From: Petrosia ficiformis
Taxonomy: Eukaryota > Porifera > Demospongiae > Haplosclerida > Petrosiidae
NCBI GenBank assembly: GCA_947044365.1
Contig: OX345636.1
Location: forward strand, 5,910,001-5,974,000
Length of the DNA: 64,000 nucleotides
Direction: 5' to 3'
Shown: positions 1 to 10,970 of the stretch, piece by piece
Layout of the letters: each line of letters starts with the position of its first letter
Numbering within the stretch: the stretch's first letter is position 1
Made by a program: the position numbers and the translations under genes
Notes under the pieces: generated by a model
Database searches by the model: none
What the model saw: the letters and a program-made list of their open reading frames with translations, nothing else
Told to the model about the DNA's origin: nothing

Positions 1-709
1 AGAGTCTGCATTAGCGTTTGTAAAGCACAGTTTTGAATAATGATAACTTTCTTTTATGGTCAATATAGTGTCTTTAAATACGACCATTAGACCACTTCCT
101 GCACATGAGAAATCAATATCAATTGTACATTTCTGAACTATTCCGTCTACTAAATTAACATCATCTAATATTCCTCCCATTGTGTTTAGTAGCATTATTC
201 CATATCCATAATAACCTCCTGTTATATTGACATTTGTAATCGACAGATTCTGACAATGATTAAATACCAATCCTGCTTTCTGTCTCACTCCTAAATATGG
301 AGGAGTATCATTAAAGATTCTTACTGCTTGTGATGTTATTGTAACTCCACAACCAAAGAATTGTAAATTCTTTATACGGAGATAAGTCATGTTGAAGAAA
401 CCAAATGCAACACTTGAATCATTTTTATGAATACAGTGTATGGAAGGTTGACCATGGCCAGTGGACACATTCCCTACTATATTAAGACGACTACGATTTT
501 CAATGTGACAAAACCGAGGTCCGTATAGAGTGTAATTCAGCTGGTTTAAGTGTAATGTCATATTGTCATTAAGAAGTGTTGTAGAATTATCACACAACCA
601 TGATATTAATTCGTGACTTGCAGTGATAAAAATATCTCTTTGTGATGTACCATTACTGGTTGCAACAATCCACAAACCGAGACAGATTTTAATTAATATG
701 ATACCGACA
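1..709 (-). CDS. 3' part of a secreted beta-helix-like protein gene (internal exon, runs off window)
   Basis: One open frame runs without a stop from a splice acceptor (minus-strand TTTTAG at 710-711) to the window edge, about 236 codons. It begins with a hydrophobic stretch (GIILIKICLGLWIVA) that looks like the core of a signal peptide, but there is no usable ATG before it, so the initiator must lie in a small upstream exon that I could not find. The rest is rich in N-glycosylation sequons (for example NGT, NST, NYT, NRS, NVS, NMT, NLS, NIT). It has regularly spaced short hydrophobic strands such as LRIKNLQFFGCG and LSITNVNITGG, the texture of right-handed parallel beta-helix proteins. Secretion and glycosylation are inferred from these features. 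I do not recognise the exact family and assign no function. Confidence 0.65.
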
Positions 710-892
710 CTAAAATAATATAAAAGTAGATATTGCAATTAATAATTATCAACAAAAATTAAACACAACTTGCACATAACGACCATACATGTATGAGCGG
801 CCATTTACTCAGTGACATTCTTACATAGAGTTGCCAATTTCAATCTCTACACAGAGTAGTACTATATGTAGTACATAGAACATGACTGCTTA

Positions 893-986
893 GCGGTGTA
901 TCAGGTATACATTAAAATGATATTCATAATCCCGGAGGCGTAGCCTGAGGGATTATGAATACATTGGAGTGTATACCTGATACGCC
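893..986. repeat. Foldback hairpin element
   Basis: The outer arms (GTATCAGGTATACA and TGTATACCTGATAC) and inner arms (TTCATAATCCC and GGGATTATGAA) are reverse complements. The tip reads GGAGGCGTAGCCTGAGG, which resembles the tips of other hairpins in this window. Confidence 0.8.
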
Positions 987-1254
987 ACGAGTTGAGGTCT
1001 TGTTGTATATGGCTTGTATTGATAGGAAGCCATAAGATGAAAGAGGAATACGTACCAGTACTGCAGTTGCTTTGCAATTATTTTAGTATCCTAGCAATAT
1101 CTGTTGCATCATGACTGCTGCGGCTGTATCTCCTACTAACTGCCATTACGTCACGCATTTTACGTGTGAGACTTACTGTCGAATTTGGACAAGGGCGTAA
1201 CTAGGAGTAGGCTAGGGTAGGCTTTAGCCTATCCTGAGATTTTGAACTTTCTTA

Positions 1255-1510
1255 ATTACGTTTTCAACAAGATATATTGAGAAAAAAGTATCCCTATATT
1301 TGCTTTGTGATGGCTATGTATCAAGCATTGCTGACGGCACTAGTGTCTCTACTTTTCTTTGTACTCGAAAGCTGGGGCCTGAAGAAGTAACTGTAAGTCT
1401 TAGTACACAGATCTCTGATGAACTGACTGAAGTACTCCTTCAAGGTTCTAAATGATGACTTCCTCCTGTCTGAAATTCAACAATTTATCATACTTACTTG
1501 TTAAAAATTC
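1255..1510. repeat. Fragment of dispersed repeat (family B and associated sequence)
   Basis: The stretch starting AGAAAAAAGTATCCC matches the start of the family B elements at 8.57 kb and 18.49 kb. The part around 1400-1510 is an inverted, diverged copy of 29080-29190, the sequence with the GAAGTCATCATTTAGGACC core. No gene is visible here; the short open frame at 1452-1640 is repeat sequence. Confidence 0.6.
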
Positions 1511-1606
1511 TATTTATACTGTTTCTCTGCTATATACAACAGTTATTAGCAGTTTCACATCCTTTCTGAAGCTTCCTGGACTGTCTGTAGACTGGGGTAG
1601 TACTAA

Positions 1607-2077
1607 AATGAGGAAAGAGAAATGGAGAAATCGGAAATAGGAAACGGAGAAATACGGAAACAATAGTATTGTTTCTTAGTTGGATGCTATTGGGTCAACT
1701 GTAATATTCTCCTCTCTCGTTTTTGATGCATGATTAGTGTTGTAGAAACGTTGAACCCAGGAGATAGGGATGAGGGCATAGCGCGAGCCCTCCGTAAAAG
1801 GTGGCTAAAGCTATTAGTTAGCGAGCGCAGCGAGGTAGTAGGCCTATCATTGTTAGGTTGTCATCAGAACAAGGTTATATATTTATCGAATGTTTTATTC
1901 ACGATATTCAAAGAACACACCCCACTGAAATTAAGCATCAAAAACGGGAGAGACGAATATTGCAGTTGATCCACGCTATCAGCTGTGAGATATATATATT
2001 ATCCTTGCATGTGCTGCCTATTTGTTTCCGTATTTCTCCGTTTTCTATTTCTGATTTCTCCGTTTCTCATTCCTCAA
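1607..2077. mobile_element. MITE with ~60-bp terminal inverted repeats, containing a second MITE
   Basis: The left arm (1607-1666) and right arm (2018-2077) are reverse complements with few mismatches; their core is GGAGAAATACGGAAACAATAG read against CTATTTGTTTCCGTATTTC. No transposase is encoded. A second element (1704-1960) sits wholly inside it. Confidence 0.8.
1704..1960. mobile_element. Family C MITE, nested copy
   Basis: The arms TCTCGTTTTTGATGC (left, near 1715-1729) and GCATCAAAAACGGGAGA (right, near 1935-1951) are inverted. The interior, with GTTGAACCCAG and CTATCATTGTTAGG, recurs at 17340-17522. It carries a hairpin-like GAGCGCAGCGAGG motif. Confidence 0.75.
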
Positions 2078-2079
2078 TC

Positions 2080-2215
2080 ATTCCTGTAGCCGATCGTTTG
2101 CGCGCCACGCCCATTAATTGACCGAGCCTCCCGGAATGACGCAACTTCTTTAAACTCGCGCAAATGACAGAAACAGAATAAACCCCGTGGATAGAGATGG
2201 CCCTACGGGCCATAA
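2080..2215. repeat. Family B right-end fragment
   Basis: CGCGCCACGCCCATTAATTG, then a GGAATGACGCAACTTC segment, then GGCCCTACGGGCCATAAA, are in the same order as the right half of family B at 8.87-9.05 kb and 18.76-18.93 kb. Confidence 0.75.
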
Positions 2216-2325
2216 ATATTTTATATAATAATATTAAAATATATCCCGACAACGCTGAGATCACGACATATTAAAGCTATATACTATTGGATGACCACAC
2301 CTCTCATAAATAATTAGTTAGCTAA

Positions 2326-2830
2326 GATTTTCGGCGCGCTGCGTGCACCAACTTTTTAAAAAGCCTACCCTATTCATTCTTCCTGGATACGCACTTGAAT
2401 TTGGATATCGAACTTGGGAAGGAGAATGCAGATCCAGAAATTCAAGACGTTCACAAAAAAAAGCGTCTAAAGCTTTCTTTAACCAAAAATAAACGTTTTG
2501 CGTACATACAAAAGGAAGAAATGGATAGATGGCTTTCAACTTTCATAGCTGAAGTTCGCCGCATTGATGGTGACCAATATCCTCCAAGAAACATTCACAA
2601 ATTGCTTTCAGGTATTCTTGGATATATGATATCTTACAGCTGTGATACTCCCAATGTATTAGACAGACAGAAGAGACAGTCTATTCAAGGTGCTTGCGAG
2701 CCAATGCCAGATTGTGTTTCTTAAGCTTCGTAAAAAAAGGTATTGGAACTAGCTGTTATTACGATGGAAGAGGAAGATCAAATTTTATTAAAAACTATGG
2801 TTTTGTACTATTACTATATTGTTAAAATAA
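2326..2830 (+). pseudogene. Crypton-type recombinase-like (QRICH1/ZMYM N-terminal region) remnant
   Basis: An open frame to 2724 encodes a basic stretch (HKKKRLKLSLTK) followed by a region like the N-terminal part of the Crypton-derived domain found in QRICH1 and ZMYM proteins. The recognisable segment is EEMDRWLSTFIAEVRRIDG, then QYPPRNIHKLLSGILGYM. After the stop, other frames continue the same domain with FLKLRKK, then GIGT, then EEEDQILLKT, so the copy is broken by frameshifts. The normal start is unclear: no ATG precedes the conserved part, and the frame is open only from 2326. The homology call is from memory of the family pattern and is moderate. The element would have encoded a tyrosine recombinase; this fragment cannot be functional as a recombinase because the catalytic part is absent. 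Confidence 0.5.
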
Positions 2831-3715
2831 AAGCATCTGGTATATCACACTGTCAGTTGCTTTAAGGAAGTGGGGGTCTACATAACATACACTGGTCATG
2901 GTAGCTTTCATCTTATGGCTTCCTATAACCATGCTTAGCATGTGTATATGCCTGGTATAGCACCTGTTGCAGAGGAGGTTTTTGTGGATATAATTGAGGG
3001 GTGTTTCCATTATACACCTCTGAAAGTGGCATGTATAGATATATATATATATATATAATATATACCAACTAACATGTTACATAATATAATTATGCTATAA
3101 TTTAACACTGGAAGTTTGATGAGGTTTTAAGGAAAATAACTTCATAACATCAAATTGTTGACATATTATTATCTTAAAATCATTGTTTTTATTGTACTCA
3201 AGCAGTTAATATATACATATCCCTCTACATCCCATAAACAGTAATTATAATTTAACATATACATACTTGGATAATCACATGAGCTATAATCATGCATGTA
3301 TAGAAATAGAATTTCTTCTGTACAATATAACTAGAAAATTAATTACGAGCACTTACAACTTCATCTTTAAAGTTTTGGAGAAGAAAATGAAAGATACTAA
3401 CTTCTTTATCTGAAAGAACTATCACAAAAACATGTAGTATTGATCTTTTCTTTATAATTATAATGAAAAACAACAACAATGGGAAACAATGTGTCTATTG
3501 TGTAAACACTATTCAGTATATAATATCCAAAACATTGTTCACTTTACAATATTAGTGTTGTTTTTAATGCAAAGTAAATGATTGTATAGCTGATTAAAGT
3601 TGTGTGACATGTGTATTACATACTGAAACAATCATAGAGTACAAAAACATATTATGGACATATAATGGATGATAATAATCAATACACAAAATACATGTCC
3701 ATTATCAGATGTGAT
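2831..3715. other. AT-rich stretch without recognised genes
   Basis: No coding signal found. It contains a short (TA)n run near 3038-3057. The segment TTTCATCTTATGGCTTCCTAT (2910-2930) is an inverted match to 1021-1041. Confidence 0.5.
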
Positions 3716-3877
3716 TTAATTATCATAGGAATTCCCATTGAGCAAAGAATAATCTAAGATTCTCAGTTCCTGTGTTCGGTTACGTTTTTCATTATTTCCA
3801 GCCACTTTGAGCAGGCATACAATTTCTATTATGCTTGAGTCTGGAAAATTTGATGAGTAGTCTATCATATATTCCCC
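3716..3877 (-). CDS. Terminal coding exon of an unrecognised multi-exon gene
   Basis: A good acceptor (minus-strand CTTCTCTTTTAG) is followed directly by an open frame of 53 codons and a TAA stop at 3716-3718. The peptide starts GEYMIDYSSNFPDSS, continues IIEIVCLLKVAGNNEKRN, and ends LLNGNSYDN. Its composition (E, K, N, D and hydrophobic residues in amphipathic order) is protein-like and unlike the surrounding AT-rich DNA. If the frame is correct, the intron before it is phase 0. I could not find the preceding exon between 3.9 and 12 kb, and I do not recognise the protein. A cytoplasmic tail or C-terminal helix is possible but unproven. Confidence 0.5.
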   Translation of the reverse strand, partial: GEYMIDYSSNFPDSSIIEIVCLLKVAGNNEKRNRTQELRILDYSLLNGNSYDN

Positions 3878-4890
3878 CTAAAAGAGAAGTTAATTTGATT
3901 ATTAGGAACACATAATCAAATAGAACTTAATAGCAAAGGAAACTTTACATAATGCTCCATAAATAGTACATACTCAGTTAGTCTTGTTACACGTAATACT
4001 GATACTTGACATAGCTCTAATTTACAGATATAATTAGTTAACATTTCATATGATAATTAGCAGAGAATGAAAGGTCAAATAAAATTACTGTCTCTCATTG
4101 AAATTGACTATAGTACTACTAAATGATATGATCGATCTGAGATGATGTATGTATACATTATGTGTGTGTGTGTGTGTTTCAATAAACTCTGTCACTAAAA
4201 AGATTCTATGAAAGTTCATCAATACAATAGAGAACACTATTAACTACAACATCTCAATCAAAAATTACACAAGTACAATAATTATGAAGTTTTAGTTGAA
4301 ATCTATATGTAAATACGTACTAGTACGTGTGTTTTATAATGATAATTGCTGATCTTGTGAACTACCGAGCAGCTACAGGAGTAGCAGTGCGTACAGTGAA
4401 CATATTCACACATAAGAGTACAATAAGTGATTTAATCTCACAATCACTTCATGTTTTTTTTCTGATTGGCCATAGGTCATGTGATCAGCAAATAAAAATG
4501 TCTACTGTCATTTCTAAGTTGTAAAAGTCATGAACAATAATAAAACAATTATGGAACCTATAAACAAACACTATACTATTAATATTAACACTAATTATCA
4601 GATCAAAAGGAATAGCTAGAGTAGTCACTTAACACACACAAATATTATGATGTAAAATGGCCTATGAACGAGCAATTAGAAAATTCTTTAGTGGGACTTG
4701 GTTGCTCTTCAAATATTATGTCACATATTTTAAAATGTAACTATAGGATAGCTACATATGATATGTATGCTTTATATGAATGCCTTCATATTAAAAAGAA
4801 AGTCGATCACTTTTAATGTTTACATAAATTAACATCAGTTAATGAAAATACATTTGCAAATTAAATGTTCCATGCACAAATTTACTTTCA
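3878..4890. other. AT-rich intergenic or intronic DNA
   Basis: No gene recognised. It holds a (TG)n tract at 4159-4179. A short block at 4425-4490 with ATTGGCC and GGTCATGTGATC is partly repeated at 24.1 kb. Confidence 0.5.
4462..4490. promoter_or_regulatory. Candidate CCAAT-box plus M-box motif, repeated at 24.1 kb
   Basis: CTGATTGGCCATAGGTCATG followed by TGATCAGCA combines an inverted CCAAT box with an E-box of the TCATGTGA type. A near-identical block lies at 24135-24163. No transcription start is assigned, so this may simply be part of a repeat. Confidence 0.3.
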
Positions 4891-4894
4891 TTAA

Positions 4895-6472
4895 AAGTTG
4901 CACTGGGGTGTGGCGTAGATGAAACTACAATTAGTTTCTTGTAGTCTTGCAAGCTTCTTGCTGCATTCAATCTGTATCTGTTGGAAACCAAACCCACCCG
5001 GCGGGATAATTATAGGGCCTAAATGTATCTTGTGATAGCACTAGGAACAATCCTGAAGGGGGGAGGAGAAGGTGGTGGGTGGTCACTCTGGCAGGGTAAA
5101 TGTAGTTGGTCTCTGAGAAAGACCGGAGTTTGATAGTGCCTAGAAATGTAATTTTTATAGTTTCACTCAGAAGCTACAGAATTCAGCTTTCTTCAGCCCC
5201 TTGTAACCAGGGGCGTGTCAAGAAATTTGGTAAGGCAGGGCTAACTCGACACGTAAAGCGCGCTGCAAAAATATTTGTTCATTAATTAGTTATGAGGAGT
5301 GTGATTATTTTATGCATCCAAATTTAAGACGCAGAATTTGGTTTGTGTAAACTGATTGACCAGCTCTTATAGATATAGTTGTGTCCACACTTCATGTAAA
5401 CAACTCACAAAAAATTATTTTTTATAATTTTCAAATAAATTATTCATACAAGTAAAACCTAGGGGGGGGGGGGGGGGGGGGGTGGTGGGTGGTCAATTGT
5501 AAGTCTCTGCTTGTAAGTATAAAATTAAAATGAATTTTCAGAAAACGTTTTCTCCAAATGCATTGCACTTGCTGCACGCCATGTGGTACAAGGGAGGGGG
5601 CGGATGCGACTCCTCAGTTTCAAAATGCAATATGATATGATATCACATTAACTTTATGTAATACCATGCAATCTTCATATCTTCTGATGAGTCCTGAAAG
5701 TAGCTAAAATCTCCATTTTTCCAATCGCGGACAAACCACAAAAGTCACGCCCACCCAACATAGCGTGCATGCACCAAGTACAATGCATTTTGAGAAAACA
5801 AATAGAGCCGTTTTTTGAAAATTCATTTTACTTTCATAGTTACATCCCGCATCTCTAGTGCTTACTGAGGGTTGTTTCTGAAAATAAGCATTTAAGTACT
5901 ATAATTAATATTATCAGCTCTCACACATTACGCGTGAGACACACGTATTTTACGCAAAACTCATGCTCACACGCTTCGTGTCTTCACAGATCACGCATAT
6001 GAACCGGATGTAGATGTCGGCGGGTACGTAAGGACGTGTCACAATTTTACCTAATTATAATATACGTGTGAGCTCAGCGATCTAGAGACCGAGGCTTGAT
6101 TGTGGTTCCAATTCTGTCAATAGGAAGTTGGTGGTGCTTCAACTTATAAAACCAAATTTCAGAAAAGTGTTTTTTTTTTAAAGACTGCAACTATGGAATA
6201 CAACAAAACACATAGTAGTGAAAAGACATTCAATTATAATAATATTATTATTATGGTAGTTTATTATGTGAGAGTGGGTAAAGACACATCTCACTCATAA
6301 CTATAGCACTCTCACTCATTTTGAATTGTGTTGTCACTCACTAAGAGGTTGAGAGCCCTGATAATTATACCCCAGGGTAGGTGTGGCTTCCAACAGAATC
6401 CAGCAAGAACCTTGCAAAACTAAAAAGTAAAAACTGATTGGAGTTTCATCTACCAATCCCCCCAGTACAACC
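4895..6472. mobile_element. 1.6-kb element with long terminal inverted repeats, flanked by TTAA
   Basis: The left end (about 4895-5020) and right end (about 6350-6472) are imperfect inverted repeats. TTGCACTGGGG faces CCCCAGTACAA, GTAGATGAAAC faces GTTTCATCTAC, and GGGATAATTATAGGGCC faces GGCCCTGATAATTATACCC. TTAA stands immediately outside both ends (4891-4894 and 6473-6476), which would fit a TTAA-targeting element, but the termini are not obviously piggyBac-like. No transposase frame is visible inside, so it is non-autonomous or decayed. Confidence 0.65.
5462..5482 (+). repeat. Poly-G run of 21
   Basis: This is an uninterrupted homopolymer of 21 G followed by a GGTGGTGGGTGG stretch, inside the 4.9-6.5 kb element. 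The length may be uncertain in the assembly. Confidence 0.9.
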
Positions 6473-6718
6473 TTAATAGTATTTGGAGTTTTGTTAGAGC
6501 AGCTCATGTATATTGAGTAGCATTAGTTAATAACAATATCTAAATAAACAAACAAAAATAATAAAAAAACATTTCCAATAAAAATGAAAGAAGATGTAGG
6601 GAGGTCAAAACCCAAAAAGCATGCGAACAAGATTAGGTGGGACCCAAAATTAAACAAACCACTTCCATATAACCTACATAAGTACTTAAACCACTATAAA
6701 GCAAAATACTGTACTTAT

Positions 6719-7869
6719 CAGTGGCGCTGGAAAAAGAATGTGAAAAAGGGGGCTGAAGTCGGCGCGCTAAGCGCGCTGCGAAATGTTTTGGAGTTAATTA
6801 TATTCATGAGTAGCGTGGCTACTGATATTCAGGTGTGGCTTATCGAAATGTGGAGGATGAATGAGAAATGTATAAAGTCTTATTTCGCTCCAGCAACTGG
6901 CCAGTGTAGCAGTACAAGTAGTTCGTCAGGCGTCACTTCAAACGTCGTCATTGTTGAGACAGATGAGACTGATAATTCTCCGCACACCTCTGAATCTGAA
7001 GAAGAAAGCAGTGATATGACTTGTAACGTCTCAGGACAAACGGATTGTTCGTGCTACTGCTGTTCTACTTCTAGTGATAGTTCAAGTGTGCCTTTTCAAC
7101 CGCTCCAGAAGCAATTTTCCCTGAAGAGACAAGGGAAACACACTCGGGCTTTCCAACATAAGTGGTTCCAGGAGCACAGTTGGTTGGCTTATTGTGTGAC
7201 ACGTGACAAGGCATTTTGTCATGTTTGCCGTGTGGCTGTCAACAAGGCATTAGTGAGGATGACTAAAAAGAGAGGTCATCAATACCTTGTTGCATTTGTA
7301 TTTAACCATCCCTCTTACATCCGCAACAGCAGAAAGAAGTTTTTCAACACTGCGTAGACGCAAGTCTTACCTAAGGTCAACAATGTCGCAAAAAAGATTA
7401 AATCATCTAATACTTTTACACACACATAAAGAAAGCACAACCAATCTTGATCTGAATGTGCTAGCCAATGATTTTATTTCAGAAAACAGTAGAAGAGTTC
7501 AATTTTTTGGTAAATAAGATTATTATGATTTCTGTTATTCTTGTTATAATAACTAGTATTTTTTATAGGAACAATTACTTAATAATTGGTGTATAATGAT
7601 TAATAATTATTAAAATAGGAGGGACTAGCATCATGGTGGCGTGGTTGTCCTGTGATCTTTTTGCTTTGCTATTTGGTGTTTGCAAAATGTCATGTCACTT
7701 GTTTGAAGTTCTTTCGTGATGAGACAATGCAGAATAAAGAAATTAGGTGGCAGTAAATTGCTCTGTTGTGTATTTAGCAAGTTCTTAAGCCTTGAGGGGG
7801 CTTAGCCCTTCTTGCTTCATGTTTGAGGGGGCTGTAGCCTACTAAGCCCCCCTGATTCCGGCACCTATG
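6719..7869 (+). mobile_element. hAT DNA transposon, internally deleted, with 8-bp target duplication
   Basis: The ends CAGTGGCGCTGGAA and TTCCGGCACCTATG form short imperfect inverted repeats with the CA-NN-GG-N-GC look of hAT termini. GTACTTAT is present directly outside both ends (6711-6718 and 7870-7877), an 8-bp target duplication as expected for hAT. The empty site is preserved in the family A copies near 30.9 kb, where GTACTTATGTAGGG is uninterrupted. At 1151 bp it is too short for an autonomous hAT, which agrees with the missing middle of the transposase. Confidence 0.85.
6857..7517 (+). pseudogene. hAT transposase remnant (zf-TTF N-terminus fused to hATC dimerisation end, frameshifted)
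   Basis: From the likely start MNEKCIKSYF the frame runs through a serine/acid-rich linker into a TTF-type zinc finger. Its visible core is FSLKRQGKHTRAFQHKWF, then SWLAYCVTRDKAFCHVC. The C-terminal piece lies in another frame from about 7287 and is the conserved hAT dimerisation segment (LTIPLTSATAERSFSTLRR, then LRSTMSQKRLNHL) with a stop at 7515-7517. The catalytic centre between them is missing, so there was an internal deletion that also changed frame near 7270-7300. An open frame extends upstream to 6584, but residues before 6719 come from the host repeat, not the transposase. The TTF-finger hAT group is established; placement to a named clade is not attempted. Confidence 0.8.
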
Positions 7870-8569
7870 GTACTTATGTAGGGTTATATGGAAGTGGTTT
7901 GTTTAATTTTGGGTCCCACCTAATCTTGTTCGCATGCTTTTTGGGTTTTGACATCCCTACATCTTCTTTACTTTTTATTGGAAATGTTTTTTTTATTATT
8001 CTTGTTTTCATTGCTTTTTTTTCTGAATGGTGTGAATATTTTTTGTAGATTGTACAAGTACTGGTGTAAGTTATATATCATATGAAATCATTCAATCATA
8101 AAGTTTGTTCATCAATGAAGGTCAGTCTTTTGTATATATCAATTATTTATAAATTATTGATTATCATTCTCTTTCGCTTACAGATGATCTATTTCTGTCA
8201 GCAGTCCTACAAGAAGTAGTGTCTGTCACTGTGTCAACAATTCACTATTCCAATGCTTATCATAGTATATAATATGATTATACAATGGTTTTAATATTAA
8301 TAAGTTTTATATTCATTATTATAAGATACATTCCTCACAAATTTTATTACTATGCCGCCATCACTGCCATGTTATGGTGTACAAATGCGCATGCGCAATT
8401 AAATACCACGTGACTTAAAATGGCGTCTGATTCGAGATAAATTCTTTGTAGTCGTTGAGACTGTCTTCTTTCATAGTATTTAAAGATATCATCTTGCTAC
8501 TTTAAGACCAAAATTTTACTATGAATGTGACTGGAATTGTGCTAGAATCAGTGTGATAGTTCAACAGAA

Positions 8570-9055
8570 ACAAGTGGATATAGAGAAAAAAAACATCCCT
8601 ATGATTGCTTTACAAGTTTAAGTGAAGATAAAAGTATCCCTATGACTGCTTTGTGGTGTCCAGCATTCAGTAATCATGGCTGACTTTATCAAGCATGAAA
8701 GACAACAGCTTATTATAGTTATTGTTTTGATTATCTACTCTCCTGACCTTTCAAAGGACCTTGTAGAACTTTAGGAATATTTTCAGGCAGAATAGCTAGC
8801 TATTAGTTCCAGTTTCTACGTAAGCTACACAGCTTTCTTTCTGCTGATGTGTAGAGCTTGATCGCGCGTTCTTTTCGCGCCACGCCCATTAATTGACCGA
8901 GCCCCCCCGGGATGATGTAACTTCCTTAACTACGTATACAACGCATACTCGCGTAGGTGACACAAACATATAATATAATATATATATATATATATATATA
9001 AACATACATCGAACCCGTGGGAAAGCAATCATAGGGATGGCCCTACGGGCCATAA
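8570..9055 (+). mobile_element. Family B MITE, copy inserted in family A
   Basis: Inverted ends CATCCCTATGATTGCTTT (left, 8595-8612) and AAAGCAATCATAGGGATG (right, near 9021-9040) bound most of the copy. The interior carries CGCGCCACGCCCATTAATTG and a (TA)n tract. The same element lies at 18489-18935. Family A at 31.61-31.64 kb lacks it and gives the empty site. Confidence 0.8.
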
Positions 9056-9448
9056 AAAAATGATTTGTCTGAAAAATATTAATATTAATAATAATTATAA
9101 TGAAGATTTTGCCAGTTTGGCCACTCGCCGGTTCTCTACCTTAGCGACAGTTTTTGGCCATCTAGAAGGTGTTGGTAGTCATAAAAACAGTAGATATGAA
9201 TAGGTATGTGTGTATTAAAACTTACCTGTACATATTACCAGAGATTTCAGCTCATCACTTGCAATTGAAATGTATAGGCGGCCATTTTTTTTCCGTGCCA
9301 TCCAGAGTACTACCGTACTCTCTGATATGCTACTTCACAGTGACAATGCAGTGCCAGAGATAATTTGATCCTTTGACTATAAAGTAAGAAATGTTAACTA
9401 TAGGTAACTACTGTTACTTATACAACGTATAATTATTAGCGCTGCACG

Positions 9449-9555
9449 TAGTCTCGTAAGCCAGACTCCACCCCTAAGAATCAGACAGCACGGGCGGAGA
9501 ATCCTTCCTCTCCGCCCATCCGATTATTAGGGCAGGAGTCTGGCTTGCGAGACTA
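9449..9555. repeat. Long near-perfect hairpin
   Basis: The arms TAGTCTCGTAAGCCAGACTC and GAGTCTGGCTTGCGAGACTA are reverse complements with one mismatch. An inner stem GGGCGGAGA / TCTCCGCCC lies between them. No coding content. Confidence 0.85.
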
Positions 9556-10659
9556 CTGTGCACCATGAAAACGATATCAAAACCCACAATTATAAATACT
9601 GAGTTTCATTTTGAATTGTTGTTAATGAAAAGAAGAAAAGTTGCTTACTGATTTTAAAGATACAAATGGTACTATTGTACATATTTTTTGTTCATGTTTG
9701 GTAGTTTTTTTTGCTTTCTATAGCCAAGCTTCCATTACAATCATTGTACAGTGTACATTACAACCCAAAATGGTATGGTCAGTGAAATAACTATTAACCT
9801 GAAAAGTGAAAAGAATATCCTTATTTTTTGTATGTATATAGGAGTTAAAAGAAGCGATGATGAACAAAAATATTACAGAGTTACAGTATACATGCAAAAA
9901 CATCAACGAATGAGAGAGTGACCCTTGTTATATATAACACCACAAACCCGACAGAAATTAATATCAATGCACACATGCACAGGTCGACACAAAATTAAGG
10001 GCAATGGTACACTGTAAAAATAGATGGGTTAATTTACAACTCTAAGTGGTTAAATGAGTTGACAGGAAGTAGCCCACACTCTCTGTTTAGTTTGCTATAC
10101 AATCGTTCTCTAAATTTCAGACACAATTATAGTTGTTAAATGTGTACTCTACAATTACAGCTATACAAAGCATTGTGCAATTAAATTGACGGGGCTATTA
10201 TTGCTTCCTAAACTTAATAAGGACCATGAAATAACAATACATAATCACATACAAACTGATAATACCATTCTCAGAGGTCTTCTAAACTAGTACACAAATT
10301 TCACATTCCGTAACTATTACAAAACATTATATGACTGCAGTAACCCTCTGATCTGCCTACACACAAAATTGTTGTCATCATTATCTATATAGCTATTGCT
10401 AGAAAAAGCAGGGATGATTTCCATTTCTACAATGTTATTTAACCTTTAGTTGTTACAGGAATTTCACTCTTTCTTCCTCGATTGTGAATTGTTTTTCCTG
10501 CTAGGTTAATATTTACAAGTCACAGTTCATTTCATCTTGATCTATATTGACTAGTATAAAATACAACGTCATGTCAGTAAAGCATATATAGTAACAAACA
10601 TATTAATAAAATGTAGCTGTATATGTAACATAGTATTGTAGGTGCAACATGTGTGTGTT
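9556..10659. other. AT-rich stretch without recognised features
   Basis: I see no coding exon, RNA gene or clear repeat family here. Confidence 0.5.
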
Positions 10660-10970
10660 ATTATTAGTATTCCAACACTAACATCTACAAAAACAAAACG
10701 TTACTTCCTGTAATTAGCATAATTATGTACATAAATTTGTACTTATAATAGTAAATAACATATGTTGCAGTCCACAGATATTTGAGAAGCTAGTACATGT
10801 ATGTAATTTATATGTTTGAAGTACCTTTTGTTACCACTCCTTACTATGGCATGTACCTTATAATTATGCTAATCAAGAAATAAGATACTACTTATAAGCA
10901 TTAATTGGCAAGAAAAGAAATAAATAATTATTTATAAAGTCTGATTAGCATATAATTAAAATTGTGTTGA
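10660..10970 (+). repeat. Family E dispersed repeat, copy 1
   Basis: It shares order and sequence with 13905-14215 and partly 62215-62460: CTAACATCTACAAAAACAAAACG-like start, TCCACAGATATTTG, TTTTGTTACCAC and GGCATGTAC, then an AATCAAGAAATAAG-like end. No protein is encoded. Confidence 0.65.

Larger units (their letters stand above)
6540..9335 (+). mobile_element. Family A repeat, copy 1, interrupted by two later insertions
   Basis: The segments 6567-6710, 7878-8570 and 9056-9335 together correspond to the uninterrupted family A copy at 30826-31905 and its reverse copy at 61338-62205. Shared marks are AAACAAACCACTTCCATAT, TTCATCAATGAAGGTCAGTC, TAGTCGTTGAGACTGTC and the terminal palindrome AGTACTACCGTACTCTCTGA. 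The first part is a palindrome that was opened by the hAT element at 6719-7869. A family B element interrupts the right part. Confidence 0.8.
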
